DNA of 64,000 nt from positions 434,001 through 498,000 of the forward strand of contig NC_065893.1 of the NCBI RefSeq assembly GCF_905147045.1, written 5' to 3'. Shown piece by piece: positions 22,621 through 36,371 of this stretch. A program made the translations under genes and the position numbers. The stretch's first letter is position 1. Each line of letters starts with the position of its first letter. The stretch comes from Nymphalis io. Taxonomy: Eukaryota > Arthropoda > Insecta > Lepidoptera > Nymphalidae. The notes under the pieces are model-generated. The model made no database searches and was not told the DNA's origin. It was given only the letters and a program-made list of their open reading frames with translations.

Positions 22621-24004
22621 TAAACAAATACAATATTGCAAATATTTTTATTTTAAGCTATCATGCTCAATCTTAAGCAACTGTAATGTTTTTAGATTGA
22701 ATACAATCATTGTCTTTGAGATATCATATAAATCGTATTCATATTTAATCTTTCATATTATAATGTGCAATATTTACATGTAATTTTTGAAACAAAATTT
22801 CATTAAAAGTATTAAAATTAATAAAAAAATCTAGGTATGAAAGGGTCGTTACATCGATCTTTAAAAAAACCAAAATTGATTAAAGTCACATTTGTATATC
22901 ACAAAACGATTGGAATTTAAATAAGAATGAATAGTACATGGTCAACAAAGCGAGGGTTCGTGAATGAATGGCGAATGGTGAGCGGTGAGCGGTGAGTGAG
23001 CGTGGGGCGATAATCGCCTTTACATCGGAGCACAATCGCAGAATTATACACGCTTTTATTAATAATGCGATGTTGCTTTCTCACATGACTGACGATACGG
23101 ATTCCGAGTCAGTAAATATTACCTATGTTTTGTTTTGGAATTTAAACGTTCATTCATTACGTACACGCTTTAATAATTCTGTTAATAGTTAAGTTGTATT
23201 TACAGCCAAACTATTTGAAAAACTTTAAAATGAATACTCCAAACATCATTATTATCATACGACTAGTCATGTAATATTTAACGTGTATTAACAGACTTCG
23301 AGCTAATAACATGATAATAATTATCAATCCAATAGCTGATGCTTAAAATGCATTAAAGAAAATATTTTGATTTAGAAAATTATGGACAAAAAGTGATTTA
23401 AAAAGAGAGAGAATATCTTTCTCATTTTCATGTAGGGCGTCAAATTATAAAATTGGTGAATTATTTAGGATAGTATTTTTAGATATATAATATGCGAATA
23501 TATTACGACGTCTTTACAATATGTTTGTTGTCATGTCTAATGTTGCAAAGCAATTACACTACGACACACAAAATGCAGGAATCCCGTCAACCACTATCTC
23601 CGAGGGATCTTTTCATCACCGCTATCAGCTACATCAACACGTGAACAGCTCTGTGAATGTTTGGTATTGCTTTTGATATATTCCCAGATATGAAACAAGA
23701 CTAGACGCAGTACTTAGCAGGATAGTGAAAATAGTTTTTCGAGGTGGTTATAAATATATTCTTAAAATGTATTTAACTATAGAAATTGTATCTAATCTAA
23801 ACCTACAATATAATCTGAAACTATCGAGAAATGTGTATGTGCAGAGAGAAATAAAATAAACAAAATCAATTATTAATATTTCACATGAGGATATTAAAGA
23901 AAATAATAACATGGGCCTAAAGTTACATCTCAAAACCCATTACAGTTTATTAAATATATTTATTATTTCTTCTGCATAAAATGCTAATTTAAAATAACTC
24001 CATC

Positions 24005-24225
24005 CGTTTGCAATGCGAACAAGATTAGGTTTGACAATGAGCATTAATTGTGCCTTTCTCACGGCGAGCCGGAGGGTAACGGCACCGATATCTGGCAATT
24101 AATAGCCCCGCGGACCGAGGCCCAAAGGTTTTTAATTTGCGACACACGTGCATGTCGAATGGCGGCGCGTGCGCGGCGGAGTCCACTTCAGGGATTTGTC
24201 CAACAAGCACTTTTGTTAATAAGAA
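24005..24225. promoter_or_regulatory. Candidate regulatory island with paired homeodomain cores
   Basis: Unique, CpG-rich sequence with CATTAATTGTG near 24042 and an oppositely oriented GGCAATTAATAGCC at 24094, plus AGATTAGG and GACAATG just upstream. It looks like a conserved noncoding element; conservation itself was not tested. Confidence 0.35.
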
Positions 24226-24409
24226 ATATGTTAACTGTGATTGTGAGTAATTTAAAATGGAGTAATTGTAGATAACTTTTCGTACTGCACTAACACGTTT
24301 AGTTAAAAACTTTTACCAATTTACTTCGCTCGAAAAAAATAAAGTTTGAAAATAAATTGATCGTTTTTCGTTTCAAACGAAACTATTCTAAACTAAAAAA
24401 GAAAAAAGA

Positions 24410-24740
24410 AAGCGGAACGCGATAGAAAAACTCAACTGGTGGCGAAATTTATAAAAACGCGGACAAGGCGGCCACGTCAAAGCGATTGTACAAAAAAACT
24501 AATCGATTGTTAAAAAATTCGCCAACAAACTGGCCAGTTGGCTCGCAGCTTTTTTACGCCAATAGAGCCGCTTCCGGTGGCCGGACGCGTCCCGAATCCC
24601 GTCCGCTTGGGACGGCCCACAACAGGAGCGCTTACCTTAGTTTTTTATTTGTCCACTCTGATTTATGGTTGTTTTGAATTTGTTCGGACTGTGCGCCAAA
24701 ATGCTTTCGGCACTTGCAGAAAATCTAGCGATGACTTTTT
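24410..24740. promoter_or_regulatory. Candidate regulatory island
   Basis: Contains TAATCGATTGTTAAAA (Sox/TCF-like), AACTGGTGGCG and GACGCGTCCC blocks in otherwise AT-rich surroundings. The open frames across it are a side effect of the higher GC. Confidence 0.25.
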
Positions 24741-27700
24741 TTTAGTTCGGACCAGTTCGGGAAATGGGTGGAGTTCAAAATATCCAGTTTGAAAATAGAA
24801 AATACGCACTGCATCGATACAGACAATTCTACTTTATCTTACGGAGCTCTTGGAACTGTGTGTTTTTAGACTCGATTTTAAAAATTCAAATTGAATTTTC
24901 TATCCCTTTAAACTTTCGTTGTGTACGAATATTCTAAAACCTCTAAAATTTACTTAAAAAAAAGGAAAGACTATGGCAAAGTCACTTAAGTAAAATATTA
25001 AATGTTACTCAATAAATTAATTATATGCATAAATAGATTATATGCTTGTAGATTCCAATATATATAGAATATATAATAGAATATAAAATAATATAACTAT
25101 ATTTAATTGTCAAAATAACAATCTTGTAATATATTAATTTTAATCCATTTCCAGTAAAAATGTAATCATTTTATCGATAAAGTCCAAGGCAACGGCTACT
25201 GACAAAACGCTTTCAGGAAATAAATGATTTAATCCAAAATATCTTGAAACGAATTCTTAAATCCGAACAACATTAAAAAATTACACTTTGTTACCCACTC
25301 CGAGAGCAAGCTGGTTCGCTAGTGAAAATTAAAACTCGAATATAAGATAGCAATCTCTTTGATACAAAAAGCTGTACAGTTTAAAAGAGAAAACAAAATA
25401 TTTTTCATTAGAGGCACCGAACAATGACAATTGGATCGTAGTACCTCACGGATTACTTGGACTTATTGCGCCTCGGCAATCCCGCTCCGCCTCAAAAGAA
25501 TAATATGTCTTTATAACGGATCCCGTGGCTTTCCCTGCCTTACTTCTTACACATTTTTCAGTAAAATGCGAGAGCTTCTTTAGTTCTATTCTATTTGAAC
25601 TTATAGAAATTCAACTCTATACGCAGGGAAAGAAGATTTAAATTTAAACGTGAAAGGCTTTTAGGAATAGATTGCATTGTCTTCTCACGTATATCAAACT
25701 CACATAAGATAGTCTATTTCGGACACACAAATAAGAACTTTATAAGTAGGGTCGTTAAGTTTAAACTTATATACCCATATATGGCTTATATGACGATAAA
25801 ATTGAATTTGATAGTCTCACGTGGTAAAAGGACACTTTGCCTGTGATGGACGAATTAAATTTATAAAATAGAAGAAAATTTCACAAGACAATATGTCACT
25901 TCGTCAAAAATTTAATCAGTTTTAAATTTTAAGCAAAGAAACTTAAAAAGAAATAAAAACCAAACTATTTCTTTTAACTCATCGACATTTCATACTTTGT
26001 TGGTAATATCTTGAATACTTGCACCAAAATGGCTGAGTAAGTAATTAGAGAAATAGGTGAAACTATACTTTTAATACATAAGAATAATACAAGAAAGAAA
26101 AAAGCTATAGGTATAAAAAGACATGCCATAAACAAGAACTGCCCCCGATCTAATAAAGACGAAATTTTATTTGGGTGCAAAAGAAACACCTTAATTCGAT
26201 AAACATAATCTTTCATTTGCCGAATTGTTTACGATCATTGCCTTTCTTATTTCTTCGTTCTCGTCTTACTCGTTACATATTGCTATACTGGTCTTATTCT
26301 TACAAAGGTGCGTCCAGAAGTCGGGTCGTTTGGTCCATTTTGATCGCGTCGCGACCCTTCGTAATGATGATTGGTTCGCATCAGTAAATTGGAGGTGGCG
26401 TCGACATACGAATTCACTTAGTGCATCGTTCTGAATCCTCACTTATAGTATACATAGTTATGGTGTCCTAGTACATCGTGGATATTCATGAATGGAAAAA
26501 TTCGTAAAGACAAGGTTTTTTCATAGTTGCTCTTTTCTTTTTAGATATGCTAACTGACTGAAAATATAGAATTTGAAAAAAAAAACGAGAATTAAAATTA
26601 GTGCAAACCAGCATGTATCGAAAATATTATGAGATGTGATGTTAATCTCCTATTTAACTATATTCTTTCAAGAAAAGTTTTGTAATATTCTCCATAACTG
26701 GAGAAGGTGCTATTAATGGGTCATCTGACTTAATTATAATTGTATTTATTAATTTGTAACATTTATCAAAACCTATCAGTTAAAATAATAATAGAAAGAC
26801 TATAAGTGAATAATTTGGATATCATTAAAAATTTACGGCCTTACTTATAATCGTTGTATAGCTGGTGATTAGTTATACAATGCCGTGACTTCTTTTATCA
26901 AATGTCAATTCAATAATGACAAGAAACGTAGACATCAGTGTTTATTTAATAATAATCAGCCGCTAAACAGCGCTTAGAAGTAACTCCATAAATTAGAATT
27001 GATATGTAACGTCTTTTCTTGGACAATATTTCGTGTTAGTTTCAAAAAAACAATTGCGTCGTATCTTTATATATTTGCTTAATATTTTAATATTTATAAA
27101 GGTATGTTCCGATGAGATACATTTCTACGTCACTCAATCTGTTTTTATAGGCATTAACACATGATGAATATTTATTACGGCCATACATGTTCCCTAATAG
27201 CGCGTTGCGTAGTCTCACAATAATTTATACACATTTTGTATAGAGCTCGCGTCATTACCTTCCTATAGATTTGTTTGCGATGATATTTCACTTTCAATAG
27301 CTCTAAGAAAGAGGTTGTAAGTTTTATGTGTTTCTTTATTGTTTGTAATACATCATTTGCTTTCATCGCTATCTATTTGACCTCAAATGTTATAGGAAGT
27401 TTATTTCAAGTGGGACAAATTCTTCTTCAAAGCCACCCAATTCCCTTAAAACATCTGGTTATACATAAAGAATTGTTTCCTTTATTGTAAGTGTGTCATT
27501 GCTTTACACCACGTAAGGTGTTACTACTTATATACACCAATATACCATCCACCAATGACTTTTGAATAAACGGAATTTAATGTCAGATTTCCGATGAGAT
27601 ACGTAAGCATTTATTCTTTAAATTATACATTATATTATTTTGGTGTAATAAGGTGACAGCAGTTTCTGTGTGTAAGTTTTTCAATATCGATTAGATATTA

Positions 27701-28654
27701 TAATATTGAAATAACATTCGTTTTAAATATATATATTTGCATTAGACACGTTAAAAGTCCAATAACTTGCGTATTTTATGTATTTTATATAATATGGACG
27801 TTTTAGGCACACGATATACGATATACGATATATTTCCCAAAAAATATTATTATAGTGCTTATATAAATGCATTCCTAAATTATTTCAGAAAAATACCTCA
27901 TAACTCATAAGATGATAGGTAAAGATAAATCAATCGAGCCTATCATCGAAGAGATACCAGCTGGAAAATAAAATCCGTTTGCCGTAATAATGACCACAAT
28001 AGGCTAACAATATTGATGAATGTCGTTGGCGAACGGCCACAAATATCTCATTGCTGGCTTCGAACCTTAATACCAGTTTTTGTAACTAAAGAAAGTATAT
28101 CTAGCGTTTTCTTATTGTTGCTTGAAAAAGTTTTTTGCCTATTGCAAACGATTTCTGGGGTAGATATGAGTTAAAAGGAATTTGAATAGTATTTTCCCGT
28201 GCTTTTGTTTACAATTAATAAAAAATCTATTTAATTAGGATCTTACGAGCACTTTCAATCGTCATTTTACGAGATAAATTAAATTAATATTAATGAAGAC
28301 CGGCAAAAAATTCAGTAATTACTCTTTTGACTGAAACATCTATCAATCTTCATTTATAAGTTCTTATGTACACAAAGTATCTTTAATTCCTATTTATATG
28401 TCAGTGTGTCAAACTATATTCAGACAACCGAGAAAAGGGGCGTGAAAACATTATTAATTTAATTATTACTTATGTAATACCATTTTATTATAATATTTTT
28501 CAAAATATAATTACAATAATTACAATCTGATTTATAATTCTTGTAATTATATTAACATAAAAACTAATAAAAGTAACTATTAAAATGGTTACTATAATCA
28601 TTATTCTAGGTATCTATACCCCCTGTAGACAATCTTCATAGACGAAGCGTTTCA
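24741..28654. other. Long unique noncoding stretch
   Basis: No repeat family from this window is seen here. Modest GC-richer patches lie at about 25430-25550 and 26300-26440. No gene recognised; none of the open frames resembles a known protein. Confidence 0.5.
27811..27832. repeat. 7-bp tandem repeat
   Basis: ACGATAT is repeated three times exactly. Confidence 0.9.
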
Positions 28655-28850
28655 AACGATTAACTCAATTCATTTGCAATACGCTGAGTACAGCGGATGC
28701 GAGCGACACGCGCGCACAACCTTCCGCTACGGAGGACGGCCGATGAATGAAACTAATTGTGCCACGTGGCCAGGAGCGTGCGATGCGCTTTGCTGACACT
28801 ACCCTCGCATTACGATTGTAACTCTATAATTTATTACAAGCGACTTTGAA
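28655..28850. promoter_or_regulatory. Candidate regulatory island with palindromic E-box
   Basis: GCCACGTGGC at 28761-28770 is a 10-bp palindrome with a CACGTG core (bHLH class), next to AACTAATTGTG. Surrounded by CpG-rich unique sequence (GCGAGCGACACGCGCGCAC). Confidence 0.3.
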
Positions 28851-30019
28851 TTGTTTTGTGAAAGACGTAAAGTTCATTGTTAGTGTTAAGGGAATGTATT
28901 AAAGACGTTTTGAAGTATAAAGTTTAGAGGAAACTGTGACAAATGAACGTGAGTTTGAACTTTGAAGTACGTTCGAATGATTTTGAATTGAATCCTCAAT
29001 CGCTTCGGAATGAGATTAAAATTTAGCATCTCTCTATAAAGACCGTCTATTCTAAGGGTAATTATAATTTATTATTTCAAAGCAATAATATTATGAATGA
29101 ATGAACAATTGGCTACTCCTTGAGATTGACTACCGTTGTCGTTTTTCAGTTCTAAATCGAAGAAATATACTATATATATATATATAGGTCATCTATTGAA
29201 TCTTTCATGTTTCTGTATATAAATTTTTAGTTCGTTAAAGAGAAAATTATCATGATCAACTTAAAATCATTATTAGCCGTATTATTATTGCACAATAACA
29301 GCCTTCTACGCATACTAATCGTAAGAGACGAGTGCTAGATGCCTGATCATATTCAATATATATGAAAGTATCATAATATTAAAACATCTTTATAATATAC
29401 TGCTTTTTGATATTAAGGTGAGGAATTATTGCATTGGTTGATAAATGACAACCCTTCTCCCTTTTATTGCTAATTAATTATTATCCAAGATTATTAGAAT
29501 TATAGCCGTACCATGTTATTGGTTAATATAGTTTTAGTTTTATTTAATTGATTTGACATTAGAAAGAATAAAATACAGCATTTCAAAGTGATCATATTCA
29601 AAACAACATTTAGATCATACAGTACGTAAACGTGAGTAAACTTTCGATGTAGAAATGTAAAATATTTTAAATTTTTAGGCGTTGTAGTTGTACCATCTAT
29701 AGCCTATTCTAATCGAACAAGGAACACAAATAAACCTAAGAATTTCGATTACGATTTGTTATTAGTTTTGCAATATTATCTACTACAAAATTTTCTTGAT
29801 TAATATATCTTTATTTTAATACAACACTATTTAAATTAGGTTACTACTTAAACTTTACTTCCAAACTTCCGATAACAACTTCAGCGACATTCAAAAGTCA
29901 TTTTCGCGAATCTATAACGGTAATCATAGATTATTCAAGATAATGACATTGCCTCAATACAATGTCAACTTTGCTTATTTGTATTTGCTTCTCTTGTGAT
30001 TGAACAAGCTTTACTCGTA
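28851..30019. other. Noncoding, no gene seen
   Basis: AT-rich, with an (AT)n tract at about 29169-29187. Confidence 0.55.
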
Positions 30020-30127
30020 ATTTACTCTACCGCTTAGCAGTTTTTATTACTTAGCTACATTTCGGTTACAATATTGTATAACATAAGGTATCAAGTCATT
30101 ACAAATTCCGTAGTTGGTGGCGCATTA
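30020..30127 (+). mobile_element. Family A relic A16
   Basis: CTCTACCGCTTAGCAG, a degraded CATTTCGGTT, and GTAGTTGGTGGCGCATTA match family A in order. Very diverged. Confidence 0.4.
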
Positions 30128-30580
30128 TATTAAAATAATTAAATTCTTTATTGCGTATATGTTTAAGGGTGCTATATCTTAATTCTATCATATTAAAATA
30201 TTTTTATTTTTCGAAAATCTGGTATTGATTGAGCTTAAAGATTTTATTTCATACATATAGAAATATTTATAAAGCCGCTGTAAATATCAAAATGTAAGTT
30301 ACATAGTCCGTCATGTTAGATATAATATAAGGTATACTCGTAATTCACACATTCAGGTATATAAAAATCTCAATAGTTGATAGTATATTAATGTATCACA
30401 ATATTTTGTATATTTTTTCTTTGCGGTGTACAATAAAGTATAAAGTAAAGTACATTTGGTAAATACCTATAAATATGCATTTGTTTATGTTGTCTGTAGT
30501 TAGACGCGATGTGCATTTTGTGTTGCTTTCTATCAACTAAGAGTGTGGTAGTTTGATATGCCTGCGTTTGTCACAGTCAG
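30128..30580. other. Noncoding, no gene seen
   Basis: AT-rich unique sequence; nothing recognised. Confidence 0.55.
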
Positions 30581-30799
30581 ATAATAGCAATGATTAGTAT
30601 TGTTGCGTTCCGGTTTGAAGGATGAGTGAGCCAGTGTAACTACAGGCACAAGGGACATAACATCTTCGTTCCCAAGTTGGTGGCGCATTGGTAATGTAAC
30701 GAATGTTTAATACTTCTTACATCGCCGATGTCTATGGGCGGTGGTGGCCACTTAACATTAGGTGGCCTATCTGCCCGTCCCCTTATAACATAAAAAAAA
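30581..30799 (+). mobile_element. Family A, second subfamily, copy A7
   Basis: Starts mid-element and ends GCCCGTCCCCTTATAACATA plus an A-run. The 3' end (TATAACATA rather than TATTCTATA) and ACATCGCCGATGTCTATGGG are shared with A13 and partly A12, marking a separate subfamily. Confidence 0.8.
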
Positions 30800-30865
30800 T
30801 CTTTTGTCAATTGTCTTCGAAAATTATAAAATAATAATAATAATTACTATAAACACTAATTTTAT

Positions 30866-31162
30866 ACTGATCTCCTCAACGGAGAGTGGCTAAATGCGCA
30901 GGACTTAGAAGACTAAGCACAAGGGTACGAGTATACGCGAAGTACAAGTGCACTCTATTCTCCTACTCCCATAATCCGACGAAACGGTAATCCGATACGA
31001 CAGGTGGACAATTTTGCGTATTTTCCGAGGCACAAGTGTAAAAATTAAAAACCTCCACGCTGCTACTGAGAATGAAAAACCAATACGCCTTTGTTCTATT
31101 AGGACTTTAAAACCAGAATATCGGGATCATTAGCCTTGTAGTTGAGTATATCAATGAGGTAG
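30866..31162 (-). mobile_element. SINE-D copy D6, old
   Basis: Nearly full-length diverged minus-strand copy. Blocks seen in order: ACAAGTGCACTCTATTCTCC, ATAATCCGACGAAACGG, TTTTCCGAGGCACAAG and CGCTGCTACTGAGAATG, then the head region near 31150. Confidence 0.7.
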
Positions 31163-33940
31163 TTAGTCTCACAATCTTGCTTAAGTATAGTGTCGCCTCG
31201 ATTTTTTTAGTTACTACAATGTTCTGATAAATTTTAGTATATAATATAATTATGTAAGTACATACTACAATATCTACCTATCTGTTCAATTATAAGCAAC
31301 ATTTTACCTTAACCGTATGTGGCCAATTTTCATTATATTACCAACAAAGAAAATTAGACTCAGTTCCCACCTCATAAGGCACATTTTACTTTAATGTTAT
31401 AAGATATATTAAAAGCATTGGGCAGCAAAATGAACTACGGAAGATGTATGAGCACGAGGATTAAAAATATTTGTACGGGCCATTATACAGGATGTAATGA
31501 AAGCCCAGAGTTTCTTTATTAAGCATACAGGGTGTCCGTTAATTGAACCGGGGATTTCTATGCCCTTTCACGGTTTGACGGAGGTCCAGCATGACGTGAA
31601 ACGAAAGATTTAACCAGGTTTTTGTTTAGCGATATGAAAATATGTCTGACCAAAAATCTAGGGGATTACTAGAGAATACATTATGCAAAATATAGGATTA
31701 TTTTTCGTTATCTATGTCCGTAGAATAGACACACAGTATATATAGCCCAACAATTATTACAGTGTTAGCATGTAAGAGCATGAAACGACCAAATTATTAT
31801 CAAGTTACATAAGAAAACTACATATACACTTTAATATTGTTAACCTTTAGGAATATTCTTAAAGAAACTCTCACTAGAATTTGACAATAGAGTTAAAATA
31901 ATACAAGAAACACAAAGCATTCAATCTCACAGTTCACAGGTTAATAGGACCTACATAAATATATTCATTATTATAATATAAATAACGGAAACTATACATA
32001 CAAATAAAATTCAAATTACGAACATCAAAATTAAAAAAAAATCTCGTATGCCAGTTCTATTTACTAAAATATAATATTAATATTATTCTCGTATACAAAA
32101 CATGTAGATGGGCGTCCGGTATAATTATAAATACGCAAGATAGCATACATCTCGCATGCGAAAGAAATAAAACGTATTATCAAAGCTGTATAGTGTATAC
32201 AGGTTGTTCTCATTCGCACTGCACCCTCTATACTCTAGTAGTATCGTGCGCGGGCATTCATTACAGAACCGTAATGAGCCGCGCTCGCTTTGCCCTCGCA
32301 GAGATTATGTATTATCTTAAAACAGAAACGTTGGATGCTATTTCAAATATATATATAATAGCTATGATCGATTCGCACGAATAAAATGTTTTAGAAGTTT
32401 TTGAAGCGTTACACTAAAGTGTTATGATATTTTAACTATTTAACCGCCTTCAAAGAAAAAGGCTATTATTTTATTTGTTTTGTTGTCCTTTTAATGTTAC
32501 ACAACTACGAAAATATATTTTTTACTTTATGCCTTATAATCTTAATTTTCAACTTAACCCAATGTACCTACTAATTACTTATTAAAAATTTAATAATACT
32601 TAATATAATAATTAAATTACAAACAAACGGAAATAAAATTAGTTGAACTGTAAAGATGTTGAACTATAAAAGAATAATAAAAAAGTTATTTAAAAGCAGA
32701 TTAGGTATATTAAAAAAAATGTCACATCTATCCCCATAATCTATGACTTCATCAAGTACATCAGCACCTTTTAAGGCTTTTAAAAGGCTCTCAGGGCGGC
32801 TAATCACGCGCCCGCGGCGGTCCAGCCGAGATTATCTTCACAGATGCCTCTATGTACTATTCTCTTGTATATACTATAGTACATACTACTGATTATACCA
32901 GACTTTGTACTAGTCTTGTTTTTCGTTTAAAAGAACTAGTTTTGGTATTGCAAAATTCTAAAAATAAAGACTTCATTGTTTTTTTATACGTCTTACTTTG
33001 CTGCACAGTGTTGTCACCGTCCATTATTTACCATATTATTATATCATAGTAAATTAGCCCATCACAGTAGGTATTGAAAAAGACGTTATTTTTAAAACGT
33101 CAGCTTATCCTTTTCGCTTTTGACGGAACGTTCGACAAGACATGATTATGTACATTTTAAAAATATGCATCGAGTTCATAGATTTAGGACGCCATAAACA
33201 TTTCACTATTTTAAACTCTTTATAAAGCTATTATGAAACTCGCTATACTTGCTATTGCCATAATAACTCTTCGCAAAATCTGTCAAAACTATAATGAGAT
33301 AAGCAATAAGCCCTTTCTTATAAAAAAACTTAAGCTTCATGCAAAGGCTTTTGATTGAGGAAACCACCAGTCCTCAATATTCTTCTACATATATAGGTAT
33401 CTTCGGGTATATTCTTCAGTCACCTTATATGACATCCTTAAGAGGGTAGGGCTCAATCACCTGAAACAAAACGAAAAAAATTATCCTCGAAATTCTAATT
33501 ATTACAAAACGTGTTAATAAAACCTACACCTTTTATTCGAATCTAATGTAGAACATTTCATACAAAAACATCATCAAATATTGTAAGCATTTGGCACTTC
33601 ACTGGCAATGAACATATTATCTTCGACCGCATAAATAATACAACAATCTAATTAATAATATGTTCTTGTATCTACTACATTTCGATCAAAGCACCGGACA
33701 CTCTAAATCATAGATAATGACGTATTAAAAATATAAAGAATTATTACGACGGAAACAGCTGATTCTAAATCGTCGAGTTAACCTTGTGACCGAGATGTCG
33801 CTCCGAAATGTTTTTAGCTATTAATTAGTGACCGGATTTTTTATTTTTGAATATATAAATTGTACGCAATTTTGACAATGTATTACTGATATTTTAAAAC
33901 TTATTTATATTCAATGGAGAATTTTTTCGAGACATGAACC
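31163..33940. other. Long noncoding stretch
   Basis: No gene recognised. ACAGGGTGTCCGTTAATTG at about 31528 resembles a transposon terminal motif but no partner end is seen. A small GC-rich patch at 32770-32835 contains CTAATCACGCGCCCGCGG. Confidence 0.45.
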
Positions 33941-34161
33941 AATAATAGCAATACTTGATATTGTTGTGTTCCGGTTTGAAGGGTGAGTGAGCCAGTGTAA
34001 TTACAGGCACAAGGGACATAACATCTTAGTTCCCAAGGTTGGTGGCGCATAGGCTATGTAAGCGATGGTTGACATTTCTTACAATGCCAATGTCTAAGGG
34101 CGTTGGGTGACCACTTACCAGCAGGTGGCTCGTCCGCCTTCCTGTTCTATATAAAAAAAAT
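33941..34161 (+). mobile_element. Family A copy A8, 5'-truncated
   Basis: Runs from AATAGCAATACTTG to CTGTTCTATATAAAAAAAA; lacks CCATATG near its end. Confidence 0.85.
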
Positions 34162-34424
34162 CTATTAAGACAGAATGAAGATTAAATTCCCATTTCAATA
34201 TGTGTATTATTTTAACAAACAATTTACTTGTTTATGAAAACGAAAAAATGGACAAGTTTACTTTCATATTAGAAGTATTCAAAGATGACATGTATGAATG
34301 ACAATTAAAAACTAGAAAATCAATCATTAAGATTATTGCAGTTATCTGGTTCCTCTTAACAAATATATTTAGAAACCAATCAGGTTATGAGTAGCATAAC
34401 TATAATAATCCAGCCAAATGGACA

Positions 34425-34497
34425 TTCCCAACGGAGATTAACGAACTGCGCACAAGATATTATAATAAACAAGTGTGCACAAACACAGTATTGATGT
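34425..34497 (-). mobile_element. SINE-D fragment D7
   Basis: ATTCCCAACGGAGATTAACG, then GCGCACAAGATATTATAAT and GTGTGCACAAACACAG match the reverse complement of the SINE-D 3' part. Confidence 0.6.
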
Positions 34498-36024
34498 TTA
34501 ACGGTAGGTAGACCTTATAAGGGTGTGTTACACAATGGGCACAGAATCCTTCCATATTTAATAGTGTATGGTAAATAAAGATTACACTAAATGTTCATTA
34601 GTATTTCACATCGTATCTAAAGAATCTTTGTATGAAACAAAACGTACCCAACCCATATTTCCATAGATACACGTACAGTAAAAAAGTTATTACGCCCTGA
34701 ATTGAAAGATATGAGCTCGCAAAAAGTCCTGCTCGTACATATTGAACGTTGGAATGTAATATATTCTAGGTAATGCCGTTTTTTACGCCCATTAAAGGAC
34801 TACCTCTCGGATGAACTCGGCCAGAGAGATAAATGGATACCGTGTTAATAATATAATGTAACATTCTAATTAATTGTATATAGTTGATTATTTAGTTAAT
34901 TGGAAAGTATTGAAGACGGTCTTTGTAAAACTTTATAGCCACATGGATTAAAAAATTAAAGTTATGAATAGATATTATACATTAGTTCTATTATTCAGCG
35001 AGTATATTACTCGTTCTATACCATTATATTGTTGAAATTAAAAAAAATAACATAATTATATACATATGTACATATTCACTCGCGGTAACTAGTCCATATG
35101 TGTAGGTACAGCATTGACATCGCGTGCCGCCTGTGCTGCATTGGGGCCACAATGAAACTCGTGTTATATAGTAACACAGAAGAATAACACAGTATTATTT
35201 CCTTGGTCACATGAAAAAGCGATATAAAAAAAACGAGCGGTGAAAAACAAATGACCATTGGATTTTCAAAAGCAATCTCATAGCTATGTAATAAAATTAG
35301 TTTGAATTTAGAATTCTACATTAAATGTGCGATATCGAACTTCTCACTAGCCAGTATTAAAAACATAAAAATTCCGCCACGTAACTCGTTTACAAGTTGT
35401 TTTTTTATCAAACCTACATGTAATTATAATCATTGGGAATTTAATTGATATAACGGTGTGAACATCAACGAATGCTAACTAAAAATCTTTTATCAACGAT
35501 ATAATTAACGTTATTAAAATATAGTAAAAAATCCCGATATATGATCAGGCATATAACAATCATTTAGTTCGTATTTGTCTCTAAACAGAAAACCTAAATA
35601 AAAACAGTGACGAAGATTATGGTGCTTAATATCTGTATGAAACAGTTGTAATTATCTCTGTATAATAAAACTATGATTACACCACTTTTGTGGTCGAAGT
35701 GGTCGCTAATGATAATGTTGCCAGTGCTGTTTTCTTAAGGCGTCCCGCTATTAGTGCAAAAGATTGAATGAGAGCATTAAGTTCTAATTTTAATCTTCTA
35801 AAAGTTCTATGTTACTGTATTTTTTTTTTTTCATTTAGAAGTTCTTTTAATCAATAGTTATTACATAAACAATACATATATGAAAAATGAATATATACAA
35901 AACAGTGCCCTTTTCTTCTCTATGTATTTTTCTATTTTTTATTGGGTAACTTAAGACAAAATCTATTGTTTTCCAATAATCCCCTTATGATGGAATTTTG
36001 ACCTCTGGGTGTAACATCTCTTAG
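34498..36024. other. Noncoding, no gene seen
   Basis: AT-rich unique sequence with a pure T-run near 35820. Confidence 0.55.
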
Positions 36025-36110
36025 GAGTCATTCTGTGTTTGTGCACACATTTGTGTACTATAATATTTCCTGCGTAGTTGGTCATTGAGATCTATTGCCG
36101 TTGCCGAAGT
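36025..36110 (+). mobile_element. SINE-D 3' fragment D14
   Basis: GTCATTCTGTGTTTGTGCAC, TGTACTATAATATTTCCTGC and GCCGTTGCCGAAG match the end of D1. SINE-B copy B4 follows at once. Confidence 0.75.
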
Positions 36111-36111
36111 A

Positions 36112-36371
36112 TCCCTTTTTGAGGAGAAGGTTTGGAGCTTATTCCACCACGCTGCTCCAATGCGGTTTGGTTGAATATACACGTGGCAGAATTTCGGTGA
36201 TTTTAGACACATGCAGGTTTCCTCACGATGTTCTCCTTCACCGTCAAACACGAGATGAATTATAATCACAAATTAAGCACATGAAAATTCAGTGGTGTTT
36301 GCCCGGGTATGAACCCACGATCATGGGTTTTTTCATTCATTCACATGTTCTTACCATTAGGCCATCTCGGG
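36112..36371 (-). mobile_element. SINE-B copy B4
   Basis: Minus-strand copy from CCTTTTTGAGGAGAAGG to the head (GAACCCACGATCATGG, GCCATCTCGG); it lacks the last bases of the 3' end. GTATC flanks both sides and it lies against the SINE-D 3' end, so it probably inserted into that copy. Confidence 0.82.

Larger units (their letters stand above)
21802..24004. other. Mostly unique noncoding sequence with two GC-richer islands
   Basis: Islands at about 21985-22200 and 22440-22620 are listed separately. At 22976-23003 there is a short GAGCGGT tandem tract. No gene recognised. Confidence 0.5.

Noticed and set aside
31528..31547. Transposon terminal-like string ACAGGGTGTCCG
   Set aside because: No matching inverted end or target duplication found nearby.
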